Origin: Neomegalonema sp.
GTDB taxonomy: Bacteria; Pseudomonadota; Alphaproteobacteria; Rhodobacterales; Rhodobacteraceae
Length of the DNA stretch: 64,000 nucleotides
Direction: 5' to 3'
Assembly (NCBI GenBank): GCA_022760435.1
Contig: JALEFY010000008.1
Span: 1 to 64,000 of the forward strand
In this document: piece after piece, positions 17,094 through 26,282 of the stretch
Layout of the letters: every line of letters starts with the position of its first letter
How positions within the stretch are numbered: the first letter of the stretch is position 1
Position numbers and translations under genes: made by a program
The notes under the pieces: generated by a model
What the model was told of the DNA's origin: nothing
Database searches by the model: none
What the model saw: the letters and a program-made list of their open reading frames with translations, nothing else

Positions 17094-18116
17094 ATGCGGC
17101 GATTGGCTCTTGGAAAACGGGGCGCTTGGAGGCGTCAAGCGGGCCTGTCGGCATGCCATGGCAAGAGCCTGAGCCTGAACCTGGGCGTGGTGTTCGGCCT
17201 TGTCCTGAGCCTGTTTCTGGGTCTGAGCCCCATTGGTGACGCCGCCCGCGCGCAAGCGGCGGATGGCAACAAGAGCCCTTTTACGATCCTGGTAAAGGTC
17301 GATGACGCGGTGATCTCCGTCTATGACGTGCGCCAGCGGATGGCCTTGCTGAAACTTGCCGGTGATCCTCGTACCGGAGACGCGCTGCAAACCGTAGCGC
17401 TGGAATCGCTTGTCGCCGATCACATCAAGCTCAAGGAAGGCGAGCGTCAGGGCATCCCCGCCAATGAGCAAGCCGTGGCGAATGCACTGGCCAATATCGC
17501 TCAGAACAACAATATGAGCCCCGCGGCGTTCGAGCAGCAATTGAAGAGTGCCGGTGTCGAGCGGGAAACCTTTGACCTTCAGATCGGAGCCAACCTCGTC
17601 TGGAACGAGCTGATCCGCCGCCGTTATGGCGATCGGGTCGTGCCTACGGATGAAGAGATTGATGATCTGCTGAAGGGTTCGGGCGAGGGCGCGGCGCAGG
17701 CGCGGTATCAGCTTGAACAGATCGTGGTCCCGATCGGCGCCCGCGCCAATAGTGCGGCTGTAAAGGCTGCCTTTGAAAAGGCGCGCGAGATTCAGAACAC
17801 GATCAAGAGCTGCAACGATCTCGGCCCCTTCCTGAAGCGCTATCCGGCCAAATCCGGCAAGGTCGGCACAATGACCGTCGCACAGATGCCGCCGCCGCTG
17901 CGCAAGACGGTGCCGCAATTGCAGCTCGGGCAGGCCGCGGACCCCTTGCGCTCCAGCAGTGGTTTTCATGTCGTCGTATTGTGCGGCAAGGATCAGGGCG
18001 GCTCGGCCGTGCGCCAGAAGATTTATGACCGTCTTCTGAGCGAGAATGTCGCGCGGTTTTCTGAAAGCTATCTCGAAGATCTGCGGCGGACGGCGCTGAT
18101 CGAACGGCGCCAGTGA
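17094..18116 (+). CDS. surA: SurA-like periplasmic peptidyl-prolyl isomerase / chaperone
   Basis: 340 residues. SurA-type chaperones escort outer-membrane proteins such as LptD through the periplasm, which fits the position directly after lptD. GGGAG six bases before ATG 17094 supports the start. A long basic N-terminus and a hydrophobic signal segment (about 28-50) end near ARAQA. Residues about 60-190 are the SurA N-terminal chaperone domain ([18 protein letters not shown]), and 200-310 a parvulin-like domain ([15 protein letters not shown], then [11 protein letters not shown]). The parvulin part is short and may be weakly active. The stop overlaps the GTG start of rsmA. Confidence 0.88.
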   Translation: MRRLALGKRGAWRRQAGLSACHGKSLSLNLGVVFGLVLSLFLGLSPIGDAARAQAADGNKSPFTILVKVDDAVISVYDVRQRMALLKLAGDPRTGDALQTVALESLVADHIKLKEGERQGIPANEQAVANALANIAQNNNMSPAAFEQQLKSAGVERETFDLQIGANLVWNELIRRRYGDRVVPTDEEIDDLLKGSGEGAAQARYQLEQIVVPIGARANSAAVKAAFEKAREIQNTIKSCNDLGPFLKRYPAKSGKVGTMTVAQMPPPLRKTVPQLQLGQAADPLRSSSGFHVVVLCGKDQGGSAVRQKIYDRLLSENVARFSESYLEDLRRTALIERRQ

Positions 18117-18979
18117 CGGCGGATCGTCTCGCCGCCGATGGCTTGCCGCCGCTGAGGGAAGTGATCGCGACCCATTCGCTGGCGGCGCGCAAGGCTCTGG
18201 GGCAGAACTTCCTGCTCGATCTGAACCTGACGCGCCGGATTGCCCGTTCGGCCGCACCTTTGGGCCATGTGGTCGAGATCGGTCCGGGACCGGGCGGGCT
18301 GACCCGGGCCTTGCTGATGGAAGGCGCCTCCCATGTGCTCGCGATCGAGCGGGACGCGCGCTGCATGCCGGCGTTGGCGCAAATTGCCGAGCATTGGCCG
18401 CAAAAGCTGAGCGTGATCGAGGGAGATGCGCTTCAGATTGATCCGAAGGCGCATTTCCCGGCGCAGATCGACGCGCCGATCCAGATCGTCGCCAATCTGC
18501 CTTATAATGTCGGCACTGAGCTGCTGACCCGCTGGCTGACATCCCCGACATGGCCAGCCTGGTGGTCCAAACTCACCTTGATGTTCCAACGGGAAGTTGC
18601 CGAGCGGATCGTGGCGGTACCGGGGTCGAAGGCCTATGGCCGCCTCGGCGTGTTGGCACAATGGCGTTGCGAGGCGCAGATCCTGTTCGATGTCTCGGCA
18701 CAAGCCTTCACGCCGCCGCCCAAGGTGACGTCCTCGATCGTGCAGCTGCGCCCGAGAGCAGAGCCACTGGCCCCGGCGGAACTGGGGGTTCTGGAGAAAG
18801 TGACGGCGGCGGCGTTCGGCCAACGGCGCAAGATGCTGCGGCAGAGCCTGAAATCGCTGACCCCGGCGCCCGAAGCGTTGCTGGAGGAGATCGGAATTGC
18901 CCCGACGCAGCGCGCAGAGACGGTTGATATCGCCGGGTTTTGCGCGATTGCGCGCGCAATTGCGGCGCAGCGGGCCTGA
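18113..18979 (+). CDS. rsmA: 16S rRNA dimethyladenosine transferase RsmA (KsgA)
   Basis: 288 residues. RsmA dimethylates the two adjacent adenines in helix 45 of 16S rRNA, a late step in 30S maturation. The GTG start at 18113 shares bases with the surA stop (GTGA). Motifs: [20 protein letters not shown]-binding [26 protein letters not shown], and the catalytic [12 protein letters not shown]. The C-terminal helical region contains [13 protein letters not shown]. In many alphaproteobacteria pdxA sits between surA and rsmA; it is absent here. Confidence 0.96.
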   Translation: MTADRLAADGLPPLREVIATHSLAARKALGQNFLLDLNLTRRIARSAAPLGHVVEIGPGPGGLTRALLMEGASHVLAIERDARCMPALAQIAEHWPQKLSVIEGDALQIDPKAHFPAQIDAPIQIVANLPYNVGTELLTRWLTSPTWPAWWSKLTLMFQREVAERIVAVPGSKAYGRLGVLAQWRCEAQILFDVSAQAFTPPPKVTSSIVQLRPRAEPLAPAELGVLEKVTAAAFGQRRKMLRQSLKSLTPAPEALLEEIGIAPTQRAETVDIAGFCAIARAIAAQRA

Positions 18980-18990
18980 TCGGCTGCCCC

Positions 18991-19018
18991 CTGCCCATCG
19001 AGAACTGCCCATCGAGAA
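18991..19018. repeat. 14-bp direct duplication just after rsmA
   Basis: CTGCCCATCGAGAA occurs twice head to tail at 18991-19004 and 19005-19018, 12 bases after the rsmA stop. No gene overlaps it. It belongs to the set of short tandem duplications at gene ends in this window. Confidence 0.9.
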
Positions 19019-19101
19019 CGCATTCAGGGCGCGTTCCCGGAGCCTTGTGGTGCAGTCATCATGTGAAGACCGCAGCGATTTTCGGAAATGCAAGGCCGCG
19101 C

Positions 19102-19866
19102 TTAATCGGCGGCAGCACCGAGCGGGGTCTGGCCCCATTGGTCCGGATCGCCTGCGCCCTGGCCCGCGCCGCGCGGATCGCTCGCTGCCTCGCTGGGCTG
19201 CGATGGGGCGCTTTGCGGGGCTGCATCGGCTTGGTGATCACTTTGCGCCGCCTGCTCGCGCGGCGTGGGCGCTTCTTCGTTGTGATGAGCGAAGCCGTTG
19301 CGCTCCTTGGCATCATCCGATGCTCCGCGCTCGGCAGAGACTTGTTGCTCGCCACCAGCGGCATCGTCGCTTCGGCTGGTCTCGCGCCGACGCGGACGGC
19401 GGGTGCGGCGCTTGGGTGCCTCTTCCTCGCGCTCATCCTCGGAGCGCGCGTTGTCGCCGGAACCAGCGCCATTATGGGTGATTGATTCAGGCTCTGCTGA
19501 TGCTTCGTCGCTTCTGCCATCAATCACTTCGAGCCCTTCGGCGGCCTGATTGCGGCGCGGCGGCTCGGCATTCTCGTTCTCGTCGCGGCGTTGGACCTTC
19601 TCGCCTTGCTGCGCCTGCTGCACCGACAGGATGATGCGCGCATAATGCTCGGCATGTTGCTGGTAGCTTTCAGCCAGAATACGATCGCCCGCCGTTGCCT
19701 TGTCGCGCGCCAGAGCCTGGTATTTCTCGACAATCTGTTGCGGCGTGCCGCGGACCTTGCCTTCCGGTCCGGAGCTTTCATAGACACGATTGAGAGACTG
19801 GCCGCTGGATTTGTTGCGGTTCGTCTTCGAGCGCGCGCGATTATTGTTCTTCTGCTGTGGTCTCAT
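19102..19866 (-). CDS. DUF4167 domain protein, probable RNA-associated
   Basis: 254 residues. The conserved alphaproteobacterial DUF4167 block lies at residues 1-85: a very basic start (MRPQQKNNNRARSKTNRNKS), then SLNRVYESSGPEGKVRGTPQQ and an alpha-helical segment ALARDKATAGDRILAESYQQ that ends AEHYARI. The remaining 170 residues are low complexity, alternately acidic and Arg-rich (RRTRRPRRRETSRSD), so likely disordered. The basic N-terminus suggests binding to RNA or the ribosome, but the role is not established. It sits downstream of prmC, as in many alphaproteobacteria. Gap 19867-20138 should contain its own promoter. Confidence 0.9.
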   Translation of the reverse strand: MRPQQKNNNRARSKTNRNKSSGQSLNRVYESSGPEGKVRGTPQQIVEKYQALARDKATAGDRILAESYQQHAEHYARIILSVQQAQQGEKVQRRDENENAEPPRRNQAAEGLEVIDGRSDEASAEPESITHNGAGSGDNARSEDEREEEAPKRRTRRPRRRETSRSDDAAGGEQQVSAERGASDDAKERNGFAHHNEEAPTPREQAAQSDHQADAAPQSAPSQPSEAASDPRGAGQGAGDPDQWGQTPLGAAAD

Positions 19867-20138
19867 GCTGCTCTGTGTAAGCTGTGCGGCCCATTCGATG
19901 TCACACGGCCACTGGCCGGGATGATCATCGTTCCTGCTGCCGCATATTGCTGGTAATGTGGATCAACGCTTATCAAAAGCGGGGCTTGAACCACTGGCAC
20001 ACAGCGCCTGAACGTGATGTCCCCCGGCACCATGCTTTTGTTTGCCTCGTCCTCTTTTCTTAGCGCGGCTCAGGGCGCACTCCAAGCGTTTTTTGTCCTA
20101 GCTTGAGCCTTCGCGCCGAAACGGGTGGCTGAGGCTGA

Positions 20139-21032
20139 TTAGGTGACCTCAACGACACGGATCACGCCGGACAGATCGCGATGGGTCACCACCATGAAAT
20201 CGACCGCGCCAAAAATCTGCGCAACCGCTTCGCCCTGTCGATGCCCGACCTCAAAAAGGGCGACGGCCTGCGGGCGCATCACCGATCTGAGCAAGGGCGC
20301 AAGATGGAGATAGACGATCAGGCCATCAAGCCCCGGTGAGAGCGCCATCAGCGGTTCATGCAGACGCACTTCGGGCTCGAGCTCGGCGAGTTCTTCAAGA
20401 TCGATATAGGGCGGATTGCACAAAATGACATCAAAATGGCTCTCGATCCCACGCAGCCAATCGCCGCGCTCAAGGCTCACGCGATCGGCAACGCCTAACC
20501 GGGACGCGTTGCGCTGGGCCACGTCAAGTGCTGCGGGCGAGGCGTCGACCCCCAGGCCGGTTGCTTGTGGGCAGGCGGCCAGGACACTCAGCAGCAAGCA
20601 GCCCGACCCCACCCCAAGATCGAGAACGCGAATGCCCTCACCATCACCGCGCGCCCCATCGCTGCGCCCTTTCGCGCAAGCGATCGCCCGAAGGACGAGC
20701 ACTTCGCTGTCCGCTCGCGGGTCGAGCACATCGGGGGTGACCTCGAAAACATGATCGAGGAAGGCGCGCTCGCCGGTGATATGGGAGAGCGGCTCGCGGC
20801 GCAGGCGGCGCGCCAAAGCCTTTTCAAAGCGCTGAACCTCTTGCGGCGTTGCTTGCTGCCCGGCCCTCGCGCTGAGCCCTGCTGCATCCAGATCGCAGGC
20901 AAAGCGCATGAGCAACCGAGCCTCGCGCCCGGGATTGGGTACTTCTGCCGTCTTTAATTGTGCCACAGCATCGCGCATTAACGCATCGCGTGACGGCGCG
21001 GCCTTGCGGTTTTCAGGCGCAGAGCCGATCAT
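20139..21032 (-). CDS. prmC: Peptide chain release factor glutamine methyltransferase
   Basis: 297 residues from ATG 21032; the frame is open to 21089 but that would overlap the divergent gene's start. PrmC methylates the Gln of the GGQ motif in release factors RF1 and RF2. The N-terminal helical domain is followed by PLSHITGERAFLD, PRADSEVLV, SAM motif VLDLGVGSGCLLLSVL and the catalytic DVILCNPPYIDLEE (NPPY). It normally follows prfA directly; here prfA lies 3 kb upstream on the same strand with two opposite-strand genes between. Confidence 0.95.
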   Translation of the reverse strand: MIGSAPENRKAAPSRDALMRDAVAQLKTAEVPNPGREARLLMRFACDLDAAGLSARAGQQATPQEVQRFEKALARRLRREPLSHITGERAFLDHVFEVTPDVLDPRADSEVLVLRAIACAKGRSDGARGDGEGIRVLDLGVGSGCLLLSVLAACPQATGLGVDASPAALDVAQRNASRLGVADRVSLERGDWLRGIESHFDVILCNPPYIDLEELAELEPEVRLHEPLMALSPGLDGLIVYLHLAPLLRSVMRPQAVALFEVGHRQGEAVAQIFGAVDFMVVTHRDLSGVIRVVEVT

Positions 21033-21062
21033 GAGGTCAACCCTGCGGGAACGGACGGAAAC

Positions 21063-21743
21063 ATGCTTGATATCATCCTTGTAGCGCAATCGGCAGCCGA
21101 TGCCGCCGCCATGGGCATGAGCCAGGAAGACTTCATCTATAACTTCATCACGCTGTTTTTCTACTCCGGCGGTGGGGTTTGGCTGATCGGCAGGCTTTCT
21201 CGCGGTGCCGATGACCGGCGCGTGGCCAGCCGCAAGCTCATCACCGACAATCTCACCTTGATGGAGCGCATGGGGCGGGTGCGTGAGCAGATCCCCGATA
21301 CGGCCCGTAAGAATGAGATTGATGAGATGTGGAACCGGCTGCTCTCGGAGACGGCTGCGCGGATCACCGATCTCAATACCGATGAGGAGAAGGAAAACTC
21401 GGACCCGGCCTCACGCTATCTGATCCTGCCACCACCGCGCACCGTGTTTGGCGCGCTGGCTTCGGTGCTGTTCATCGGCTGCCTTTATGTCGCGATCGGT
21501 GCGCTGCTTCTGGTGGCGATGTATTTCTTCCGGGGCGAGGTCAATATCTTCGACAATGAGGGCGACCTGCAATGGTTCCTGAAGGTCATGATCCTGGCCG
21601 GATCGCTGTCCCTGGTCGCGCTGCTGCTGCGCTATCTGGCCTTCCTGAGCTTCCGGCGCTATATGGCCCGCAAGCTGGAGGGAGAGGCGGAGCGGCTGGC
21701 CGCGATCCGGGAGGTCGCGGCGCGCCAGGAACCGACTTTCTGA
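21063..21743 (+). CDS. Membrane protein of unknown function with three predicted helices
   Basis: 226 residues. Hydrophobic segments are FIYNFITLFFYSGGGVWLIG (about 24-45), a second about 130-158 (VLFIGCLYVAIGALLLVAMY) and a third about 172-198. Between the first two lies a charged helical region with LTLMERMGRVREQIPD and DEMWNRLLSETAARI, probably cytoplasmic. No family was recognised. It starts 30 bp from the divergent prmC start, so promoters must overlap. Its final codons (EPTF and stop) are the first copy of a 19-bp tandem repeat that runs on past the stop. Confidence 0.75.
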   Translation: MLDIILVAQSAADAAAMGMSQEDFIYNFITLFFYSGGGVWLIGRLSRGADDRRVASRKLITDNLTLMERMGRVREQIPDTARKNEIDEMWNRLLSETAARITDLNTDEEKENSDPASRYLILPPPRTVFGALASVLFIGCLYVAIGALLLVAMYFFRGEVNIFDNEGDLQWFLKVMILAGSLSLVALLLRYLAFLSFRRYMARKLEGEAERLAAIREVAARQEPTF

Positions 21744-21799
21744 TCTGGAGCCGACTTTCTGAACTGCAACCGACTTTCTGATCTGGAGCCGACTTCTGA
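21732..21799. repeat. 19-bp tandem repeat, four copies, starting inside a gene's last codons
   Basis: The core CCGACTTTCTGA recurs at 21732, 21751, 21770 and, with one base lost, at 21789, a strict 19-bp period. The first copy contains the stop codon of the membrane protein gene; the others repeat that stop in the noncoding gap. Confidence 0.92.
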
Positions 21800-21947
21800 T
21801 CCAACGCGAGCGGCTGTTGCGAGGGGCAGACGCTCTGTCGTTTCAAATAATATGACTGGGCATGGCGGGGCTTTTCAGGCCGCGCCGTGATGGGATAAGG
21901 GGGCATCACGCAAGACCATGGCTTGCGCGTGATGGCGGGAGAATTTC

Positions 21948-23978
21948 ATGGCCGACCCAATCGGCAGCGATGTCGAATCGCAGCGTTACCGGCTAGAAGT
22001 CGGGGCCTATTTCGATGCGACTGCTCCGGTCCAGGATTTCAGTTTCGATCTGGAGGCAGGCAAGCGCTATTATATCGCGGCTACGGGGCCCGATGCCTTG
22101 CGCGTGGCGGATGACTTCCCGTTCACAGCAACCTTGCTGGGCCCGGATGGCGCGCAAATCGCGTTTTCCGGAGGATGGGATTGGGTGATCTCCGCCGGTG
22201 TGCAGGTCGATCCGGATCTCACCGGCAGCTATACGATCCGCCTGAGCGCGGATGACCCCGAAATCGCGATGGCCGTGACGATCGAGGCGGTGGAGACCGC
22301 TCCATCGCAGAACGCATTCCTCAAGAGCATCGATTGGGGCACGATGCTGGTGCCGGATGAGACGGTCCGCGTCTATTTCGCCGCTCCCGACGATGCCGTT
22401 TATCGCAAGGTGGATGAAGCCTATGACGTCCAGCAGATGCTGGCAGGCGAACGGCAAGCGATCCTCGATGTGCTCGCCGATATCGAGAGCCAGATCGGCC
22501 TGCGCTTCGAGATCGTGAGTGATCAGGCGGAGGCGGATTTTGTCTTCGCCATGGTGGAAGGCGCGGATATCACCTTCGCTGGCCGCGCTCGCGCGCCGCT
22601 CAATACCAATGCCGGGACCATCGCCTTTCGTCGCTCTGCCAATGGCTGGCCGGATGAGGCAACCGATCCGCAGGCGCTGCCCGAGACGATGCAGCCGGGC
22701 GGCTGGGCCTATGAGCTCATTACCCATGAGATCGGCCACGCCCTGGGTCTGGCGCATCCGCATGATGCCGGCGGGGTCTCGTCAATCTATGAGGGCGCCG
22801 GGACCGAGGACGGGGAGCTGGGCGCTTACGGCTTCAACCAGACCGCGTTCAGCATCATGGCCTACCCCCATACCTCCGATAACCGCAGCGATCTTGACCC
22901 AGGCGTCGGTGCCCCCCGCTATGCGAGCAGTTTTGGCCCCTTTGACCTCGCGCTCCTTTGGGACAAATACGGCACTCCGGATCTGAGCGAGAGCGCTGGC
23001 AACACGCAATACACCCTTGGCGCGGGCGCGGCGCTGATGGGGAGCCGGACGATCATCGACGGGGCTGGGCGTGATCTCATCGAAATCAACGCCAACACAG
23101 GCGGGGTGATCGATCTGCGCGCCGCGGACCCGGAGGGGGCCGAAACCTATGGCGATCAGCAATGGGCCTTTCTCACCACTCTCGCAGGAGATCCGGCGAG
23201 TTTCACCATCGCCCCGGGCGTCGTGATCGAAGATGCAAAGGGTGGCACTGGCAATGACACGCTGATCGGCAATGAAGGCGCCAACCTGCTGCTCGGCGGC
23301 GGCGGCGCTGATCAGATCTTCGGCCTTGCGGGCGATGATGCGATCAATGGCCATCTCGGCGATGATCGGTTGCTGGGCCATGACGGCGCGGATCTGATTA
23401 TCGGCGGCAATGGCGATGATCAGATCGATGGCGGCACCGGCGATGATCGGCTGGCCGGCCGGGCGGATCATGACCAACTGTTTGGTGAGGACGGCGATGA
23501 TCTGCTGATCGGCCAGCGCGGAGAGGACCTTCTGGAGGGCGGCGCTGGCAATGATCGGCTCAATGGCGGCAATGGCGCCGATCGCCTCTTTGCCGGTGAG
23601 GGCAACGATACCTTGAATGGCGGCGCGCAGGATGATCTGATCGCAGGCGGTAGCGGCGATGATTTGCTGCTGGGTGGCAATGGCGATGATCGGCTGATCG
23701 GCGGGCTCGGCAATGACATCATGAATGGCGCTGCCGGGCGCGACAGTTTTATCTTTGAGAGCGAGGATGACGGACAGGATCTGATCCGTTTCTTCTCACC
23801 CGGTCACGATGTTCTGGAATTCTCTGGCGGGATCGAAAGTCACGAGGCGCTGTCCCTCGAGCGCTCGGGCGCTGACATCGTGATCCATTATGGCGACGGC
23901 TCCGGCGCGATCACCCTGCTCAATCTGGCCGACAAGGTGAGCGGTCTGGAAGATCTCGATATCCTGTTCACGGGCTGA
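21948..23978 (+). CDS. Secreted serralysin-like M10 metalloprotease with RTX repeats
   Basis: 676 residues, GGGAG upstream of ATG 21948. Residues 1-118 form a beta domain resembling the bacterial pre-peptidase C-terminal (PPC) type. The catalytic zinc site is HEIGHALGLAH at 260-270 with the Met-turn at about 304 (FSIMAYPH), as in serralysins. From about residue 430 to 600 come RTX nonapeptides such as GGTGNDTLIG, GGNGDDQIDGG and GGSGDDLLLGG that bind calcium outside the cell, then a C-terminal beta-strand region. There is no signal peptide, as expected for type I secretion. No HlyB/HlyD/TolC-like exporter or inhibitor lies in the window. It and its upstream neighbour interrupt the prfA-prmC linkage. 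Confidence 0.93.
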   Translation: MADPIGSDVESQRYRLEVGAYFDATAPVQDFSFDLEAGKRYYIAATGPDALRVADDFPFTATLLGPDGAQIAFSGGWDWVISAGVQVDPDLTGSYTIRLSADDPEIAMAVTIEAVETAPSQNAFLKSIDWGTMLVPDETVRVYFAAPDDAVYRKVDEAYDVQQMLAGERQAILDVLADIESQIGLRFEIVSDQAEADFVFAMVEGADITFAGRARAPLNTNAGTIAFRRSANGWPDEATDPQALPETMQPGGWAYELITHEIGHALGLAHPHDAGGVSSIYEGAGTEDGELGAYGFNQTAFSIMAYPHTSDNRSDLDPGVGAPRYASSFGPFDLALLWDKYGTPDLSESAGNTQYTLGAGAALMGSRTIIDGAGRDLIEINANTGGVIDLRAADPEGAETYGDQQWAFLTTLAGDPASFTIAPGVVIEDAKGGTGNDTLIGNEGANLLLGGGGADQIFGLAGDDAINGHLGDDRLLGHDGADLIIGGNGDDQIDGGTGDDRLAGRADHDQLFGEDGDDLLIGQRGEDLLEGGAGNDRLNGGNGADRLFAGEGNDTLNGGAQDDLIAGGSGDDLLLGGNGDDRLIGGLGNDIMNGAAGRDSFIFESEDDGQDLIRFFSPGHDVLEFSGGIESHEALSLERSGADIVIHYGDGSGAITLLNLADKVSGLEDLDILFTG

Positions 23979-24014
23979 CCGCACTTGATCCTGTTCACGG
24001 GCTGACCGCAGTTG
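23961..24014. repeat. 27-bp tandem duplication covering the protease stop codon
   Basis: Two head-to-tail copies, 23961-23987 and 23988-24014, differ at a single base. The first copy contains the last five codons and the TGA of the protease gene. It lies in the 47-bp gap between the convergent protease and prfA genes and reaches to within 12 bp of prfA. Confidence 0.93.
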
Positions 24015-24025
24015 GGCCCATGCGG

Positions 24026-25093
24026 CTAACTGTTCTCCATCTCGGCCAGTTTCTCGGCCTGATCGGCGGCCTGCAATGCCTCGACAAACTCATCGAGCGC
24101 GCCCTGCATCACCTGATCGAGCTTGTAGAGCGTCAGGTTGATCCGGTGATCGCTGACCCGACCTTGCGGGAAATTATAAGTCCGGATCCGCTCGGAGCGA
24201 TCTCCCGAGCCAACCTGCCCCTTGCGATCGGCCGCGCGGGCCGCATCCGCTGCCTGGCGCTGGGTGTCATAGAGCCGGGCGCGCAGCACCTGCATGGCGC
24301 GCGCGCGGTTCTGGTGCTGCGACTTCTCCGAGGAGGTGACCACGATCCCGGTCGGGATATGGGTGATGCGCACCGCCGAATCGGTGGTGTTCACATGCTG
24401 CCCGCCCGCACCAGAGGCGCGCATGGTATCGATCCGGATATCCTCATTGCGGATCTCGATATCGATCTCTTCGGCCTCGGGCAACACGGCCACCGTTGCC
24501 GCAGAGGTATGGATGCGCCCGCCCGATTCGGTCGCCGGCACCCGTTGCACCCGGTGCACGCCGGACTCGAATTTGAGCGCACCAAAGACATTGTCGCCCT
24601 TCACCGAGGCAATGATCTCCTTGAACCCGCCAACCTCGCCCGGGCTTTCCTCCATCACCTCGATCTTCCAGCCCTTCTCGGCGGCATAGCGGGTGTACAT
24701 GGCGAAAAGATCCCCGGCAAACAGCGCCGCCTCATCGCCGCCGGTGCCAGCCCGGATCTCGAGGATTGCCGATTTGTCATCGGCCTCATCCTTCGGGATC
24801 AAGGCAAGCTGCATCTCGCGCTCGGCCAGCGGCATTTTTTGCTCGATCGCCGCCAGTTCCTCTTCGGCGAATTCACGCATCTCAGGATCATCAAGCATCG
24901 CCTGCGCCTCGCGCAAATCCGCCTGCAATTGGCGATACGCCTTTGCCTGACGTGCGATGCCCTCCAACGCCGAATACTCGCGCGAGAGCTTTACATATTC
25001 ATCAGCGCCGACGCCATCGGCCATCTTCGCCTCGAGAAACTCGAACCGGTTCAGGATCTGATCAATCTTCTCGCGCGGGATGGTAACGGACAT
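24026..25093 (-). CDS. prfA: Peptide chain release factor 1
   Basis: 355 residues from ATG 25093 ([11 protein letters not shown]); eight more codons are open upstream without support. RF1 reads UAA and UAG and triggers peptide release. The GGQ motif is in [18 protein letters not shown]; the stop-codon-reading PxT-type region appears as [14 protein letters not shown]; the C-terminus has [19 protein letters not shown]. Its GGQ glutamine is the substrate of PrmC, encoded 3 kb downstream. Confidence 0.97.
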   Translation of the reverse strand: MSVTIPREKIDQILNRFEFLEAKMADGVGADEYVKLSREYSALEGIARQAKAYRQLQADLREAQAMLDDPEMREFAEEELAAIEQKMPLAEREMQLALIPKDEADDKSAILEIRAGTGGDEAALFAGDLFAMYTRYAAEKGWKIEVMEESPGEVGGFKEIIASVKGDNVFGALKFESGVHRVQRVPATESGGRIHTSAATVAVLPEAEEIDIEIRNEDIRIDTMRASGAGGQHVNTTDSAVRITHIPTGIVVTSSEKSQHQNRARAMQVLRARLYDTQRQAADAARAADRKGQVGSGDRSERIRTYNFPQGRVSDHRINLTLYKLDQVMQGALDEFVEALQAADQAEKLAEMENS

Positions 25094-25438
25094 GGATGGA
25101 CAACCAGGCAATGGCAAAGCCCATCACATCGCGCGTATGGGCGTTAATTTCAAGCGTCAGCGAAATGGCCCCGCCCCTCTTCGGCCCCGCGCGCCCCATT
25201 CGCCAAGTCAAGAGCGCAGCGAAGCTGCGGCGCGCCAGCGCCTTGCTCTTGACCGCTCAGGGTCCAAGGATCATCGAACGCGGCCTTTGCGACAGGCGCA
25301 GCCGCCCGCAAAGGCCTTCCCCAGCCAATCCAGGTCTCACGATCACCACCGCCCTCCCCGCTGCTCACTCCGATGCCGCCACTCCCAATCGGGCGGGAGC
25401 GCTTGTGGGCCTGCCCATCAAGCGCTGGGCGGGGCATG
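25094..25438. other. Intergenic region between prfA and the ABC transporter operon
   Basis: About 345 bp without a supported gene; frames here lack ribosome-binding sites and family features. It must contain the prfA promoter, but no clear hexamer pair was found. The transporter operon terminator lies at its right edge. Confidence 0.5.
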
Positions 25439-25469
25439 AAAAAGCCGCGCGGAGCGAACGCTCCGCGCG
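25439..25469 (-). terminator. Rho-independent terminator of the ABC transporter operon
   Basis: On the minus strand a perfect 9-bp GC stem (25446-25454 with 25461-25469, loop CGTTCG) is followed after two bases by five T. It lies 27 bp past the stop of the last transporter gene. Confidence 0.85.
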
Positions 25470-25496
25470 ACCTTTGAAGATCAACCGACTGTCAGA

Positions 25497-26282
25497 TCAG
25501 ATCGCCAGATATTGCTGGCGCAGCTCCTCGTTATCGAGCACTTCCTGCGCGGTACCGTCGAAAGCGACCTGACCCATATCGAGGATCACTGCGCGATCGG
25601 CGAGATGCAGGGCGGCGATCGCGTTCTGCTCGACGATCACCGTGGTCATGCCCAGATCCTTCACATTCTCGAGCGTGCGCTCGATCTCCTGAACGATCAC
25701 CGGCGCCAGGCCCTCATAGGGCTCGTCAAGCAGCAGCAGCTTCACGTCCCGCGCGAGTGCCCGAGCGATGGCGAGCATCTGCTGCTCGCCGCCGGACATG
25801 GTGACGCCTTCCTGCTTGCGCCGTTCGCCAAGACGCGGGAACAGGTCATAGATCCGATCGAGCGACCAGCCCTTTGGCGGGGCGATCTGCGCGAGTTGCA
25901 GATTTTCCTCCACCGTCAGTCCGGGGATGATCCGCCGATCCTCAGGCACCAGCGCCACGCCATTGCGCGCCGCCTCCCACGCATCCATTTCATGGAGCGG
26001 CTTGTGGTCGAGCCAGACCTCGCCATGGGTCATTTGCGGCGAGCCCGCCCGTGCAATCGCCCGCAGGGTCGAGGTTTTACCCGCACCATTGCGCCCGAGC
26101 AGCGCCAGGATCTCGCCTTCTCGAATGTCGAAGCTGACACCCTGAACGATATAGCTCTCGCCGTAATAGGCATGGATATCCCAGGCCGAGAAATAGGCCG
26201 GCGCTGCACCCGTGGCGCGTTTTACCGGAACGCCCGGCGCCATGCCCTTGAAGTGATCGTCTCCAAGCAATGTCGTTGTCAT
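25497..26282 (-). CDS. Branched-chain-type ABC transporter ATP-binding protein (LivF-like)
   Basis: 261 residues. One of two ATPases powering a five-component HAAT-family importer. Walker A is GRNGAGKTS, the signature is TMSGGEQQM, Walker B LLLLDEPYEGLAP, followed by the switch His region TTVIVEQNA. An N-terminal extension of about 28 residues precedes the first strand, longer than in E. coli LivF. The start overlaps the stop of the livG-like gene by ATGA. It is the last gene before a strong terminator. Confidence 0.92.
   Translation of the reverse strand: MTTTLLGDDHFKGMAPGVPVKRATGAAPAYFSAWDIHAYYGESYIVQGVSFDIREGEILALLGRNGAGKTSTLRAIARAGSPQMTHGEVWLDHKPLHEMDAWEAARNGVALVPEDRRIIPGLTVEENLQLAQIAPPKGWSLDRIYDLFPRLGERRKQEGVTMSGGEQQMLAIARALARDVKLLLLDEPYEGLAPVIVQEIERTLENVKDLGMTTVIVEQNAIAALHLADRAVILDMGQVAFDGTAQEVLDNEELRQQYLAI

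Noticed and set aside
25094-25572. Plus-strand frames between prfA and the transporter operon as genes
   Set aside because: They cross the transporter terminator and the end of the LivF-like gene, have Arg/Ser/Ala-rich composition and no ribosome-binding site.
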